From: Skeletonema tropicum
Lineage: Eukaryota > Bacillariophyta > Thalassiosirophyceae > Thalassiosirales > Thalassiosiraceae
DNA length: 64,000 bases
NCBI GenBank assembly: GCA_037178625.1
Contig: CM074128.1
Coordinates: 2,480,001-2,544,000 of the forward strand
Reading direction: 5' to 3'
A program made the translations under genes and the position numbers. The notes below the pieces were generated by a model, which had not been told where the DNA came from, did no database searches, and saw only the letters and a program-made list of their open reading frames with translations. Positions 63,197 to 64,000 of the stretch are shown one piece after another; positions within the stretch are counted from its first letter, which is position 1, and every line of letters begins with the position of its first letter.

Positions 63197-64000
63197 ATGA
63201 TGGCCATTTACAAGAAGCATCTCCCAGTTTTGCTGATGCTGATAGCAGCAGTATCCACCTTCTGCTCAGCATCCAAGGTCGACACCAAGCAGAAGATATC
63301 GTTTCGAGAGCGTAAACGCATTGAACGTGAAAAGGCAATCAAATTTGCAAATCTAAAAGCTGCTGGGCAAGACGATGTCAGCATGACCAAAGAGGCTGCC
63401 GAGCTAAGATCATATGAATTGCGCAAGAAGAAGAAAAGGGGATTGTTCCGGCGGAAGGAGGCAAGCCTCGCACAGGTGCTATTTCCAGGGGCGTCTCCTG
63501 AGGAGTATAATGACAATGAACCAATCCCCGCGTTTGTGGAACTTGTTGACAGCCAAAAGACGCAGCTTCCGTTTCAATATTATGACTTGCCGACATGTGA
63601 AGAGCCACATGATGCAATACAAAGAAGGTTCCGTCAGCGCAAGAATTTGGGAAGTCTTCTTATGGGGTACAAGCTTCGCATGTCTCCCTACAGCTTTCCT
63701 ACCAAGGTCAACAAAGGATGTACTCCACTCTGTTTCGTGGAGGTTGAAGAGAAGAAGTTACGTTGGCTGCGCAAACTCATTGATAGGCAATACCGCGTCC
63801 ATCTCACCCTCGATAAGTTACCGGTGCTGATGCGTAGCAAGGAGCTGAATTATGCGATGCGTGGATATCCCATCGGTTTCAAAGCCCACGAGGCTTCGAC
63901 TGGTTTAGACCATGATGAGTATTTCTTTTTTAATCATCTCAAGTTTACTATCACCTATCGCGAGGAACCCAACGAGTTTGAGGGAGTGCGTATTATCGGA
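63197..64000 (+). CDS. TM9SF (nonaspanin) family protein, copy 2, cut by the window end
   Basis: The frame opens at the ATG at 63197 (two adjacent ATGs) and stays open for 268 codons to the last base. A signal peptide (HLPVLLMLIAAVSTFCSA) is followed by the same basic cluster as copy 1 (RKRIEREKAIKFANLKAAG, then LRSYELRKKKKRGLFRRKEA). The lumenal domain follows (YRVHLTLDKLPVLMRSKELNY, KFTITYREEPNEFEGVRIIG). The two copies agree at most positions across this stretch, so this is an inverted duplicate. The membrane part lies beyond the window. Confidence 0.93.
   Translation, partial: MMAIYKKHLPVLLMLIAAVSTFCSASKVDTKQKISFRERKRIEREKAIKFANLKAAGQDDVSMTKEAAELRSYELRKKKKRGLFRRKEASLAQVLFPGASPEEYNDNEPIPAFVELVDSQKTQLPFQYYDLPTCEEPHDAIQRRFRQRKNLGSLLMGYKLRMSPYSFPTKVNKGCTPLCFVEVEEKKLRWLRKLIDRQYRVHLTLDKLPVLMRSKELNYAMRGYPIGFKAHEASTGLDHDEYFFFNHLKFTITYREEPNEFEGVRIIG

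Noticed and set aside
1..64000. CRISPR arrays, rRNA genes, prophage or restriction-type systems
   Set aside because: None is visible; the intron-bearing genes and targeting leaders show nuclear eukaryotic DNA.

Overview
The window looks like nuclear DNA of a centric (Thalassiosira-like) diatom. Four things point there. Introns are short GT-AG introns of about 75-160 nt. Gene packing is dense, with many convergent pairs separated by only 30-90 nt. Several proteins begin with a hydrophobic leader ending in an A-F motif (AAAAFAP at 34.6 kb, SAAFGF at 21.9 kb, TLAFLQ at 17.0 kb), the plastid-targeting style of diatoms. Ciliary genes (an outer-arm dynein heavy chain and an enkurin) sit in an otherwise plastid-bearing genome, which fits a centric diatom with flagellate sperm. 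The species is inferred; no search could be run.

Layout. 0.6-14.35 kb (-): axonemal dynein beta-type heavy chain with two introns. 14.7-23.6 kb: dephospho-CoA kinase (-), plastid alpha/beta hydrolase without a visible nucleophile (-), KEA-type K+/H+ antiporter with EF-hands (+), Sua5/YrdC (-), renalase-like FAD enzyme (-). 23.9-31.3 kb: ORC5 (-) head-to-head with an importin-7/8-type receptor (+), then a DNL zinc-finger mitochondrial protein (-). 31.5-36.8 kb: PPR-like mitochondrial protein (+), plastid SDR with a frameshift (-), NSUN5-type rRNA methyltransferase (+). 37.4-46.7 kb: small unknown ORF (+), fused mRNA capping enzyme (+), enkurin (-), EF-hand protein (+), splicing factor SYF1 (-). 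46.8-51 kb: a seven-exon EGF-like membrane protein (-) flanked on both sides by related ~0.5 kb inverted-repeat elements. 51-52.8 kb: gene-poor. 52.8-54.5 kb: a basic nuclear-type protein (-) divergent from a bZIP factor (+). 54.5-57.9 kb: SGNH-like type II membrane protein (-), a minisatellite/microsatellite tract, an OTU-like protein (-). 58.4-64 kb: a three-exon NDUFA4/B12D-like mitochondrial gene (+), and two inverted TM9SF (nonaspanin) paralogues flanking a TMEM97/EXPERA gene; the second copy runs off the end.

Most genes are unrelated housekeeping genes. The local relationships I can support are the divergent enkurin/EF-hand pair, the inverted TM9SF duplication and the repeat pair around the EGF-like gene. 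I see no CRISPR array, rRNA, convincing tRNA, prophage or bacterial-type operon. Exon models were built by hand from splice signals and phase, and are marked where uncertain.
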